NCBI GenBank assembly: GCA_025455345.1
Contig: JALOMS010000117.1
Span: forward strand, 1 to 10,157
DNA from: Thermoflexibacter sp.
Lineage (GTDB): Bacteria; Bacteroidota; Bacteroidia; Cytophagales; Thermoflexibacteraceae
Direction: 5' to 3'
Length of the DNA stretch: 10,157 bases
Of the stretch, positions 1 to 5,522 are shown piece after piece; the first letter of the stretch is position 1; each line of letters begins with the position of its first letter. The notes beneath the pieces were generated by a model that did no database searches, was not told where the DNA came from, and saw nothing but the letters and a program-made list of their open reading frames with translations. The translations under genes were made by a program, and so were the position numbers.

Positions 1-2647
1 CTTTAAAATATTTAAAAAGTACATCTAACTTTGACGCAGAAATTAAATCATATCCATTTTTATCTTCATTTTGGACAACTATGCCACTTGTCCAGTCTGT
101 TGTCCCTTGCATACCATGTCCTGAAAAATGCAAGACGTTGGGGGCTATTTCTTCTGTGAACTCTTTTAATTCTGTCCGATTGATGGCTCTTTTTACGGTC
201 AAAATAAATTTATCTTGCTTGTTTTGTAGTTTTTCTGCGATTCGACTATGCTCCTTGTCCAAATTCATTTTTGTCGTGTCCGCAGGATTGGCAGTGAGCA
301 TGAGGATTTTGATTTTGTCAGGAGGAGGAGGATTGTTTGTTTTTCCCCCTGTTTGAGGTTCATTTTTTTCTGCATTTGCCTCTAATAGAGCCTTATCTAC
401 CTCTCTCGCAAAGGTTTCTAACTGCTGATGAAAGTTCCAAGGTGCTTGTCCAGTGATAAATTTTCCCTTGTGTTCTTGATAAGGGGTTTGCATATTCACA
501 GGCACTACCTTGTCCATTTCCTCGAAATAGCCCGAATAATTGGCATTTTGGAGGTGTCTGAGTGCTTTTTGGATAGTTGGATTCATGATATTCATGGTTT
601 CTATGGTTTCAAAAATAGCTTGCTTATTGATTTCTAAGAAAAAATGTAAGTCTTTGGCTAAGACATCTTTACCATTTTCTGCTTTGATGTACTTATTTTC
701 GGGGTGATGGTATTTCAGATTTTCCAAAAGCACATAGTCTTCTCCATTAAGACTTACGCTTTCTATGACCTTATCTGTTTGCAAATCAGTAAGTAAGTTG
801 CGGATTTTATCTAACAGATTTTTTCCATTTTCTGTAATACGTACTTTGATTTCTTTTTCGTATTCTTGGGTTTCTACCAAAGCCCTTGCATTATCTTCTT
901 TCAAAAATATGCCTTTTTGCCAGATATTGCGAACTTCTGCCAAATAATTGGTACGGACTATGAAACTCTGGATAATGCCGTAATGCAAAAAATCATGGGT
1001 ATATTTGATGTACCAACTTTTCCTACCTTCCCAAAAGTCTTCTATGCTTTTTTCTTTTTCAGCAGGAAGTAACTGCGGAGCTATAAAAGTACGCTCGGAA
1101 AAAGAGGGATAATAATGCTTTCCTTCTTTTTCTTTGGGTGTATTTTCAAAACACAGTTCGCAAGAAAGCATAAAACTCACAAATAGCGCTTGCTCTGCCT
1201 CTTGGTGGTCTTTCCCCCAAACCTTGTGCAGGTCTGCCCCTGAGAATTGCCCTTTTTTATTTTGTAGGAAATAGTAATATGAGTCTTCTCGGTCAAAAAG
1301 TGTGTAAATTGCCTTGATAGCCCATGCTTGGTCTAAGATAATTTTGTTTTCAAACAAGCCCTGCCGATAAAAAACCACACCTGTTTTTACTAACCAATTT
1401 TCCAAGACACTTTGAGGCGTAATCGTAGTACCATGATTGGTGATTTGGAAATCCCCTGCCAATACTTCGTATTCTTGGAAAGAGATTTCTTTAATGCCTT
1501 CTTTTTGTTTGTCGCGCAGGGCTTGCCTGAGTGCGGCAAAGTTGTTCAGGATAGTGCTTCCTTTTTTTATTTTCCTAATCGCCTTACCTATTTTTAGGCT
1601 TACTTCTTCTAAGCCATTTTCCCCCCAATCTGCTATCTTGCTGTCTATGCTTTCAAAATCTATCAAAATATCACCAAATTTTTCTTGAAGGGCATTTTTT
1701 TCTTTGGGGTCTTTCTTGCCATCTTTGCTTTTTTTGGTTTGGACGACCAGCGCAGGACTTCCTTCGCCTTGGCTTTGGGTATATGCCAGCCAGTATGCCA
1801 AGGAGCGATTGAGATAGCTTCTTTCCGCGCCTGCTTCTACGCGCTTGCTATGCCCACCGCCATACTCAGTCTGCCAATCCCAAAAAAGCAAGTAAATCGC
1901 ATTGGACTGCATAAAAAGACGGTGCGTAGCATGGTAAATGTCCTGCCCCCCAAAGTCCCAAAGATTCAGCAAGTAAGAATAGGTCTTAGCGGACAAAGGA
2001 TACTGCGCTATACTAATCGCATGGGTAGAGTTCCACTCCTCTACAAATCGGTCATGCACCAAGCGTTCTACAAAACAGGTCTTGCCCACGCCCCCGTTCC
2101 CTATCAGTAGTACCTTGCACTCATCATCTATGCTACTGTGCTGTCTGCTTTCCATCTCTTGGTACTCCCTCAAAAAGGGAAGGCAATTATGAGCGGCATA
2201 ACTAAGTTCTTGCTCTGCGAAACCACGAATAGCCGTATTTTCTATGGGATTGTTATACAGATAAAGGGTTTCCAAAGTGGGAAAATCAAAGATATTTGCC
2301 TCAAAAGCAGTCAATTGATTATCTGCCAAGTGCAGGGTATTGAGTAAGGGCAAGCCAGCAGTAAAGGTAATTTTTTGGAGCTTGGATTTGTATAAGTACA
2401 GGTACATGAGGTTATCAAAAATACCTGCGGGGACTGTGATTTCGGCAACTTCTACTTGATTGTAGCTCAATTCTAAGACTTTTAGCTTGGGCAGGGCATA
2501 GCTTGGGAAGGTGATTTGGGCAAAGTGGTTTTTGCTCAAATCAAGAAACTCTGTACCTTGCGCCTGCGCCTCTGCCCAAATACGGGGCAGGTCTGCCTCT
2601 GTGAGGTTTTGGTTGCTGTAATGGAGGTGCTTGTCTTTACCAATCAT
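1..2647 (-). CDS. LRR-Roc-COR GTPase with C-terminal CHAT protease domain (Roco family), 3' end outside window
   Basis: An uninterrupted minus-strand frame runs from ATG at 2647 off the left edge (882 codons). Residues ~33-135 hold about five leucine-rich repeats (for example LNTLHLADNQL). Residues ~175-370 are a Roc GTPase: P-loop GNGGVGKT at 183-190, G2-like STHAI near 207, and G3 DFGGQD at 231-236. The G4 region reads VVQTKKSKD at 301-309, without the Asp of TKxD. Residues ~380-560 resemble the COR dimerisation domain. A helical linker and a proline run (PPPP) follow. From ~778 a CHAT domain begins (ILMLTANPADT, then LHFSGHG with candidate catalytic His844). Its catalytic Cys would lie beyond the window. 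An in-frame TAG lies 27 nt before the ATG, so this start is the only ATG available. By family, Roco proteins are nucleotide-regulated dimers and CHAT is a caspase-like peptidase. A protease effector switched by the GTPase is inferred. No signal peptide or membrane segment, so probably cytoplasmic. Confidence 0.9.
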   Translation of the reverse strand, partial: MIGKDKHLHYSNQNLTEADLPRIWAEAQAQGTEFLDLSKNHFAQITFPSYALPKLKVLELSYNQVEVAEITVPAGIFDNLMYLYLYKSKLQKITFTAGLPLLNTLHLADNQLTAFEANIFDFPTLETLYLYNNPIENTAIRGFAEQELSYAAHNCLPFLREYQEMESRQHSSIDDECKVLLIGNGGVGKTCFVERLVHDRFVEEWNSTHAISIAQYPLSAKTYSYLLNLWDFGGQDIYHATHRLFMQSNAIYLLFWDWQTEYGGGHSKRVEAGAERSYLNRSLAYWLAYTQSQGEGSPALVVQTKKSKDGKKDPKEKNALQEKFGDILIDFESIDSKIADWGENGLEEVSLKIGKAIRKIKKGSTILNNFAALRQALRDKQKEGIKEISFQEYEVLAGDFQITNHGTTITPQSVLENWLVKTGVVFYRQGLFENKIILDQAWAIKAIYTLFDREDSYYYFLQNKKGQFSGADLHKVWGKDHQEAEQALFVSFMLSCELCFENTPKEKEGKHYYPSFSERTFIAPQLLPAEKEKSIEDFWEGRKSWYIKYTHDFLHYGIIQSFIVRTNYLAEVRNIWQKGIFLKEDNARALVETQEYEKEIKVRITENGKNLLDKIRNLLTDLQTDKVIESVSLNGEDYVLLENLKYHHPENKYIKAENGKDVLAKDLHFFLEINKQAIFETIETMNIMNPTIQKALRHLQNANYSGYFEEMDKVVPVNMQTPYQEHKGKFITGQAPWNFHQQLETFAREVDKALLEANAEKNEPQTGGKTNNPPPPDKIKILMLTANPADTTKMNLDKEHSRIAEKLQNKQDKFILTVKRAINRTELKEFTEEIAPNVLHFSGHGMQGTTDWTSGIVVQNEDKNGYDLISASKLDVLFKYFK

Positions 2648-2660
2648 GCTGTTTGTATTT

Positions 2661-2706
2661 CGTGCTGTCAGTTTCTAAAACTGACATTTTGGTTTCTTAA
2701 AACCAA
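2661..2706 (+). repeat. REP-like composite unit A (two adjacent hairpins) in the Roco leader
   Basis: CGTG (2661-2664) is followed by a hairpin at 2666-2686 with 9-bp arms (TGTCAGTTT / AAACTGACA, loop CTA). Two bases later a second hairpin spans 2689-2706 with 7-bp arms (TTGGTTT / AAACCAA, loop CTTA). The unit lies 14 nt upstream of the Roco start codon on the opposite strand. The same two-hairpin order recurs at 3491-3533 and 9249-9292, and in reverse orientation at 2815-2858 and 3636-3678. This is probably a target or product of the neighbouring RAYT. Confidence 0.85.
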
Positions 2707-2760
2707 ATTTAATGAACAATTATACACAAAAATACGTATTCTTCAAAAAAGTTTTTTCTC

Positions 2761-2806
2761 GTGGTGTCAGTTCCTCGTGGTGTCAGTTCCTCAGAACTGA
2801 CACGAG
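2761..2806 (+). repeat. Tandem 16-bp repeat plus hairpin (REP-like unit B)
   Basis: The 16-mer GTGGTGTCAGTTCCTC occurs twice back to back (2761-2776 and 2777-2792), identical in both copies. The second copy forms the left half of a hairpin at 2781-2802 with 9-bp arms (TGTCAGTTC / GAACTGACA, loop CTCA). The stem matches the other units except that the inner T:A pair is C:G on both sides. A second hairpin is not apparent here. Unit B therefore looks like a partial or rearranged copy. Confidence 0.75.
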
Positions 2807-2814
2807 TGGAATAA

Positions 2815-2862
2815 AGTGGTTTTGAGAAACCACTCCTGTCAGTTTCTAAAACTGACAGCACG
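2815..2862 (-). repeat. REP-like composite unit C, reverse orientation, upstream of the RAYT
   Basis: Two hairpins lie next to each other: 2815-2834 (8-bp arms AGTGGTTT / AAACCACT, loop TGAG) and 2836-2858 (10-bp arms CTGTCAGTTT / AAACTGACAG, loop CTA), followed by CACG at 2859-2862. Read on the minus strand this is CGTG, then the CTGTCAG hairpin, then the GGTTT hairpin, the same order as unit A. Units A and C therefore face each other, as in a BIME. The unit ends 69 bp before the RAYT start. Confidence 0.85.
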
Positions 2863-2931
2863 TAAATGAGACCTCTTTTCATGTAACTTTTTTATCCATC
2901 TTAACGTATCAAATTTCAAAAAATACAAACT

Positions 2932-3471
2932 ATGCCTCTAAGAAACCATACAGCCTACAAAGATTATCAATGCTTTTTTATCACAACAAGTTGCTATCAA
3001 ATGCAACACTTGCTTTGCGATGACCAATGTTTTGACCTTATTTTGGAAAATTTTAAGTTTTACAACGAAAAGTACAAGGCAAAGTTGCTTGCTTATGTAT
3101 TGATGGTCAATCATATTCACTTCGTCATATACTTCGAGGAAGAAAACCGCCTCTCAGACTATATGCGTGATTTTAAAAAGTATAGTTCCTTGCAAATTCG
3201 CCAATATTTATCCGCAAACTATCCTGAAAAAATAGAAGGACTTGTTTATAAGCATAGAAAACAAAAATTCAAATTTTGGGAAGATTTATTTGACTCCGTT
3301 CATCTCTATACACGCAAGGTCTGCGAAACAAAAATAGACTATATACACAACAATCCAGTAAAAGCGGGACTGAAGAATCACCCTGAGTTGTATAAGTATT
3401 CGAGTGCGTCTTTTTATTTTGCAGAAAAGCCTGTCAAATCTATGCTTTTGCATTACAGAGACGTATTTTAG
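2932..3471 (+). CDS. REP-associated tyrosine transposase (RAYT, Y1/IS200-like superfamily)
   Basis: The protein has 179 residues, within the usual RAYT range. The HUH metal-binding motif is HIH at residues 61-63, within LMVNHIHFVI. The conserved C-terminal helix reads DYIHNNPVKAGL, with Tyr137 the likely nucleophile. Before it comes FKFWEDLFDSVHLY (~113-126), the W-x-x-x-F pattern usual in RAYTs. The frame looks intact and both catalytic elements are present, so it is probably active. By family, these single-strand-specific Y1 nucleases bind and cleave REP hairpins. The hairpin clusters on both sides (2661-2862 and 3474-3812) fit that role well. There are no IS200/IS605-type partner genes such as tnpB, which favours a RAYT over a classical insertion sequence. 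The start is ATG at 2932, with an A-rich upstream stretch and no clear ribosome binding site. Confidence 0.93.
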   Translation: MPLRNHTAYKDYQCFFITTSCYQMQHLLCDDQCFDLILENFKFYNEKYKAKLLAYVLMVNHIHFVIYFEEENRLSDYMRDFKKYSSLQIRQYLSANYPEKIEGLVYKHRKQKFKFWEDLFDSVHLYTRKVCETKIDYIHNNPVKAGLKNHPELYKYSSASFYFAEKPVKSMLLHYRDVF

Positions 3472-3473
3472 GA

Positions 3474-3533
3474 GTGCTGTCAGTAGTGTGCTATCAGTTT
3501 CTTAAACTGATAGTTTTGGTTTCTCAAAACCAA
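3474..3533 (+). repeat. REP-like composite unit D, just downstream of the RAYT
   Basis: The unit begins three bases after the RAYT stop codon. A lone left arm, GTGCTGTCAG (3474-3483), is identical to 2663-2672. A hairpin at 3491-3513 follows with 10-bp arms (CTATCAGTTT / AAACTGATAG, loop CTT). A second hairpin spans 3516-3533 (TTGGTTT / AAACCAA, loop CTCA). Relative to units A and C, the stem carries a paired G:C to A:T replacement (CTGTCAG becomes CTATCAG, and CTGACAG becomes CTGATAG). This compensatory pair implies that the fold is maintained. It could also end RAYT transcription, though no clear T-tract follows. Confidence 0.82.
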
Positions 3534-3543
3534 CTTTCTGTGT

Positions 3544-3590
3544 TGTCAGTTTCTCAAAACTGACAGTTTTTGCTTCCTCACAAACCAAAA
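3544..3590 (+). repeat. REP-like unit E with a decayed second hairpin
   Basis: A hairpin spans 3544-3565 with 9-bp arms (TGTCAGTTT / AAACTGACA, loop CTCA). Bases 3568-3590 look like a degenerate second hairpin: TTTTGCTTCC is followed by CACAAACCAAAA, which no longer pairs fully with it. The orientation matches unit D. Confidence 0.7.
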
Positions 3591-3601
3591 TTATTTAGGT
3601 A

Positions 3602-3631
3602 GTTTTGAGAAAGCAGGATGTCTCCTACCAC
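3602..3631. repeat. 30-bp direct repeat, first copy (second at 3708-3737)
   Basis: This stretch begins GTTTTGAGAAAGCA and matches 3708-3737 at 26 of 30 positions by eye; three of the four differences are transitions. The first 13 bases resemble the GGTTTTGAGAAACC hairpin of the composite units with its right arm lost. Each copy lies just upstream of a CTGTCAG-type palindrome (3656 and 3741), so a larger unit was duplicated and the second copy decayed. Confidence 0.65.
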
Positions 3632-3635
3632 TTAT

Positions 3636-3682
3636 GCGGTTTTGAGAAACCGCTTCTGTCAGTTGGGGCAACTGACAGCACG
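3636..3682 (-). repeat. REP-like composite unit G, reverse orientation
   Basis: Two hairpins are present: 3636-3653 (7-bp arms GCGGTTT / AAACCGC, loop TGAG) and 3656-3678 (10-bp arms CTGTCAGTTG / CAACTGACAG, loop GGG), followed by CACG at 3679-3682. Compared with unit C, both stems have changed in both arms together (GTGG/CCAC to GCGG/CCGC, and GTTT/AAAC to GTTG/CAAC). A further half-arm, AACTGACACCACGCTACCC, follows at 3687-3705. Confidence 0.82.
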
Positions 3683-3707
3683 CAAAAACTGACACCACGC
3701 TACCCTC

Positions 3708-3767
3708 GTTTTGAGAAAGCAAGATGTCGCCCACCGCCTCCGTCAATTGGGGCAACTCACAGCATGC
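3708..3767. repeat. Decayed REP-like unit H (second copy of the direct repeat)
   Basis: Bases 3708-3737 repeat 3602-3631 with four differences. Bases 3741-3767 repeat 3657-3683 with four differences, which break the palindrome (CGTCAATTG against CAACTCACA). The middle hairpin of unit G is missing. This is best read as an older, no longer constrained copy. Confidence 0.65.
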
Positions 3768-3781
3768 AACTACACTCCTTT

Positions 3782-3812
3782 GGTCAGTTCTGAGGAACTG
3801 ACCTCACGCTAC
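3782..3812 (-). repeat. REP-like hairpin I at the 3' end of the SUMF1-like gene; possible terminator
   Basis: A perfect hairpin spans 3782-3803 with 9-bp arms (GGTCAGTTC / GAACTGACC, loop TGAG). It lies five bases beyond the stop codon of the minus-strand gene ending at 3809. On the minus strand the stop codon itself belongs to the sequence GGGTAGCGTGA that leads into the hairpin, and a similar lead-in occurs at 3695-3705. It may end transcription of that gene, but no U-tract is visible. Confidence 0.7.
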
Positions 3813-4597
3813 CCACCAAACTGTGGCAAGACGAGGCGGAAGCCAATACCGTTGAGCCTATTCCCCGTACCGTAGTTGGTGCGGTAGGCGCGACGGCAGT
3901 AGTCAGCATTGCTGCCCCAGCTACCGCCGCGTTGCATACGATTAGAGCCACGTGGATTATCTATCCAAGCCCTGCCATCAGTAGGCGCGCCCGCATAAGA
4001 GCCGTGCCAGTCGTCTTCGCACCATTCCCATACATTCCCACTTAGGTCGTACAGCCCGAAGTCATTGGGCTTTTTTAGCCCCACAGGTTTGGTTTCTTCG
4101 TGGCTATTTTCATCATACCAGCCTACCTCGTGGAGGTTGTTGCTACCTGCGTATTCGTATGCCCCACCCCCTGCCCCCTCCCCAATAGAGAGGGGGTAAT
4201 TCCCTTCTCCTTTGGGGAAGGGCAAGGGTTGGGGCTGATTTTCTCCTTTTGCCGCATATTCCCATTCTGCCTCAGAGGGCAGGCGGAAGGGCTTGCCTGT
4301 CAGTTGGCAGAGTTTGGGGAGAAATACCTCTTTGATGTCGTCCCAAGAAACCCGCTCTACGGGTCTATTTGCTCCTTTGAAATAAGAGGGGTTTTCACCC
4401 GTTACTGCCTCGTAGAGTGCCTGCGTACAAGGATATTCCGCCATCCAAAAGGCAGGTATGCTTACTTGGTGTATAGGTTGTTCTCTCTCATATTTATCAC
4501 CTCCCATCATAAAGCTCCCTGCGGGAATCAGTACAAGTCGGAAGGTGAGGTCTTTGATGGTGATTTCTTGGTATTGCATATTTGTGTTTTTATACAT
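3809..4597 (-). CDS. SUMF1/formylglycine-generating-enzyme-like protein (C-type-lectin fold)
   Basis: The 262-residue protein has family hallmarks in order: VLIPAGSFMMGG (22-33), NRPVERVSWDDI (77-88), RLPSEAEWEYAAKG (105-118), YAGSNNLHEVGWY (149-161), GLYDLSGNVWEWCEDDW (181-197), RGGSWGSNADYCRRAYR (223-239) and GIGFRLV (250-256). Genuine formylglycine-generating enzymes use two active-site cysteines five residues apart. Here Cys234 is kept but the first position is Ser229, so sulfatase activation is doubtful; a ligand-binding or conflict-system role is as likely. Residues ~121-146, rich in Gly and Pro, are encoded by a 75-bp palindromic element and have no place in the usual fold. There is no signal peptide, so it is probably cytoplasmic. 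ATG at 4597 gives MYKNTNMQYQ; Met7 (4579) is an alternative start after an A-rich stretch. An AAGG three bases before the first ATG is too close to be convincing. Confidence 0.9.
   Translation of the reverse strand: MYKNTNMQYQEITIKDLTFRLVLIPAGSFMMGGDKYEREQPIHQVSIPAFWMAEYPCTQALYEAVTGENPSYFKGANRPVERVSWDDIKEVFLPKLCQLTGKPFRLPSEAEWEYAAKGENQPQPLPFPKGEGNYPLSIGEGAGGGAYEYAGSNNLHEVGWYDENSHEETKPVGLKKPNDFGLYDLSGNVWEWCEDDWHGSYAGAPTDGRAWIDNPRGSNRMQRGGSWGSNADYCRRAYRTNYGTGNRLNGIGFRLVLPQFGG
4161..4235. repeat. 75-bp GC-rich palindromic element inserted in frame in the SUMF1-like gene
   Basis: The left arm 4161-4183 (GCCCCACCCCCTGCCCCCTC, then CCC) is the near-complement of the right arm 4214-4235 (GGGGAAGGGCAAGGGTTGGG, then GC). 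About 30 bp lies between them. The element is exactly 25 codons long and adds roughly residues 121-146 without breaking the frame. Its C/G-rich composition contrasts sharply with its surroundings. It interrupts the conserved block between EWEYAAKG and YEYAGSNNL, which family members usually join with only a few residues. Confidence 0.75.
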
Positions 4598-4829
4598 AGA
4601 CCTTGTACCATACCAATTGATTTTTCTGCCTCACGCCAGCCCCCTCTCATTTTGTATAGCAATATAGTCTAAAATATAAAATTAGGTGTTTGGAGAGTAA
4701 TTCTTCCCAAATTTTAGCAATTTCTTTTACTTTTTCTGTAGTTATCAAAAAAGTGTTGATGAAAAGATTACATCTTTGAGGATTTTCAAAAATGCTATCA
4801 CCACTTTTCAAGAACTATCACTTTTTCAT
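4598..4829. other. Intergenic region upstream of the SUMF1-like gene
   Basis: The region is AT-rich, apart from CCAGCCCCCTCTC at 4637-4649. It should hold the promoter of the minus-strand SUMF1-like gene and the 3' end of the DUF1361 transcript. I could not find a convincing TAnnTTTG-type Bacteroidota promoter, a terminator hairpin with a T-run, or a small gene. Confidence 0.4.
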
Positions 4830-5522
4830 CTAAGCAATGCTTTTATCCCCCCTAAACATCTGCCAAAATACCAAATACAAGGCAGATAAAATAAAGGCAT
4901 AGACGCAGGCAAATTTTAAGGCATACGTATCGGTCAGGTGATACAACACACTCTCTATCAAATCAAAAGGATTGGTAATAATATCCCAACTATTCCAACG
5001 CAATACCCTTCCTATATACAAACCATAGCCTGTTAGTCCCAAACAAATGCCTATCAATAACCAAACGGTCTTTGCTTTTAAATATTGATTGAGAAGCTGT
5101 TGTACAAAATATAAAGAGTAAAAACCTGCTAATAAGCCAGCAAAGGCAAAAGAAAAAATCATCAAGGCATCATACCAAATAGGGATATGGGGGTGCATTT
5201 TGCGATTCAGATGAAGCAAATCAGTGATGATATACGGTGCATTGGGGAGAAAAAGCAACCATACGATTAATCCAGACGCTAAAACACCAATATTTAGCTT
5301 TTTGATAGCAGTTTGGTAATAAAACAAACCAATGGAAACAAATAGAGGAATCCACGCCAAAAATAGATTCCATGCCAAAAAGCCGTATTGGATTTTTTCT
5401 AATTTGACCATTCTAAATGCCAATAACGCAACTGCACTTACTGCAAAAATGACCAAAGAAGATAAGGAATATAAAAAATTAGGGATTCTAATGTTGTCAA
5501 ATACTACGATTAAGTTTTTCAT
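4830..5522 (-). CDS. DUF1361 family integral membrane protein
   Basis: The 230-residue protein is strongly hydrophobic, with about six or seven membrane segments: roughly 17-36, 47-67, 76-94, 117-145, 152-171 and 199-221. The family signature is the block WLLFLPNAPYIITDLLHL (88-105), followed by WYD at 116-118 and by RWNSWDIITNP (175-185). All of these are characteristic of DUF1361, whose function is unknown. The start MKNLIVV at 5522 is preceded by an A-rich tract with no Shine-Dalgarno. It is 232 bp from the SUMF1-like gene on the same strand, so it is probably transcribed separately. No enzymatic motif is visible; a transport or envelope role cannot be decided from the sequence. Confidence 0.85.
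   Translation of the reverse strand: MKNLIVVFDNIRIPNFLYSLSSLVIFAVSAVALLAFRMVKLEKIQYGFLAWNLFLAWIPLFVSIGLFYYQTAIKKLNIGVLASGLIVWLLFLPNAPYIITDLLHLNRKMHPHIPIWYDALMIFSFAFAGLLAGFYSLYFVQQLLNQYLKAKTVWLLIGICLGLTGYGLYIGRVLRWNSWDIITNPFDLIESVLYHLTDTYALKFACVYAFILSALYLVFWQMFRGDKSIA

Noticed and set aside
81..2800. Plus-strand open frames of 60-141 codons (for example 81-356, 1412-1688, 1685-2110, 2516-2800)
   Set aside because: They lie antisense to the Roco-CHAT gene (the last runs on into the hairpin array), overlap one another, and show no recognisable domain. The minus frame carries clear motifs throughout.
2932..3471. Classical IS200/IS605 insertion sequence
   Set aside because: No tnpB and no single left-end/right-end pair is visible. 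The many dispersed hairpins and the YIHNNPVKAGL motif fit a RAYT better.
3474..3812. Possible CRISPR array
   Set aside because: The repeats are palindromes of two kinds in both orientations, with irregular spacing and related sequence between them. No unique spacers of constant length and no cas gene are present.
4100..4672. 190-codon plus-strand frame
   Set aside because: It is antisense to the SUMF1-like gene, whose family motifs are unmistakable. It gains length only from the GC-rich palindrome and the AT-rich leader.
4735..4830. Similar short motifs (TATCACCACTTTTCA and TATCACTTTTTCAT, with a loose inverted relative near 4742)
   Set aside because: The similarity is limited and AT-driven. 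It is not distinct enough from background to call a repeat.
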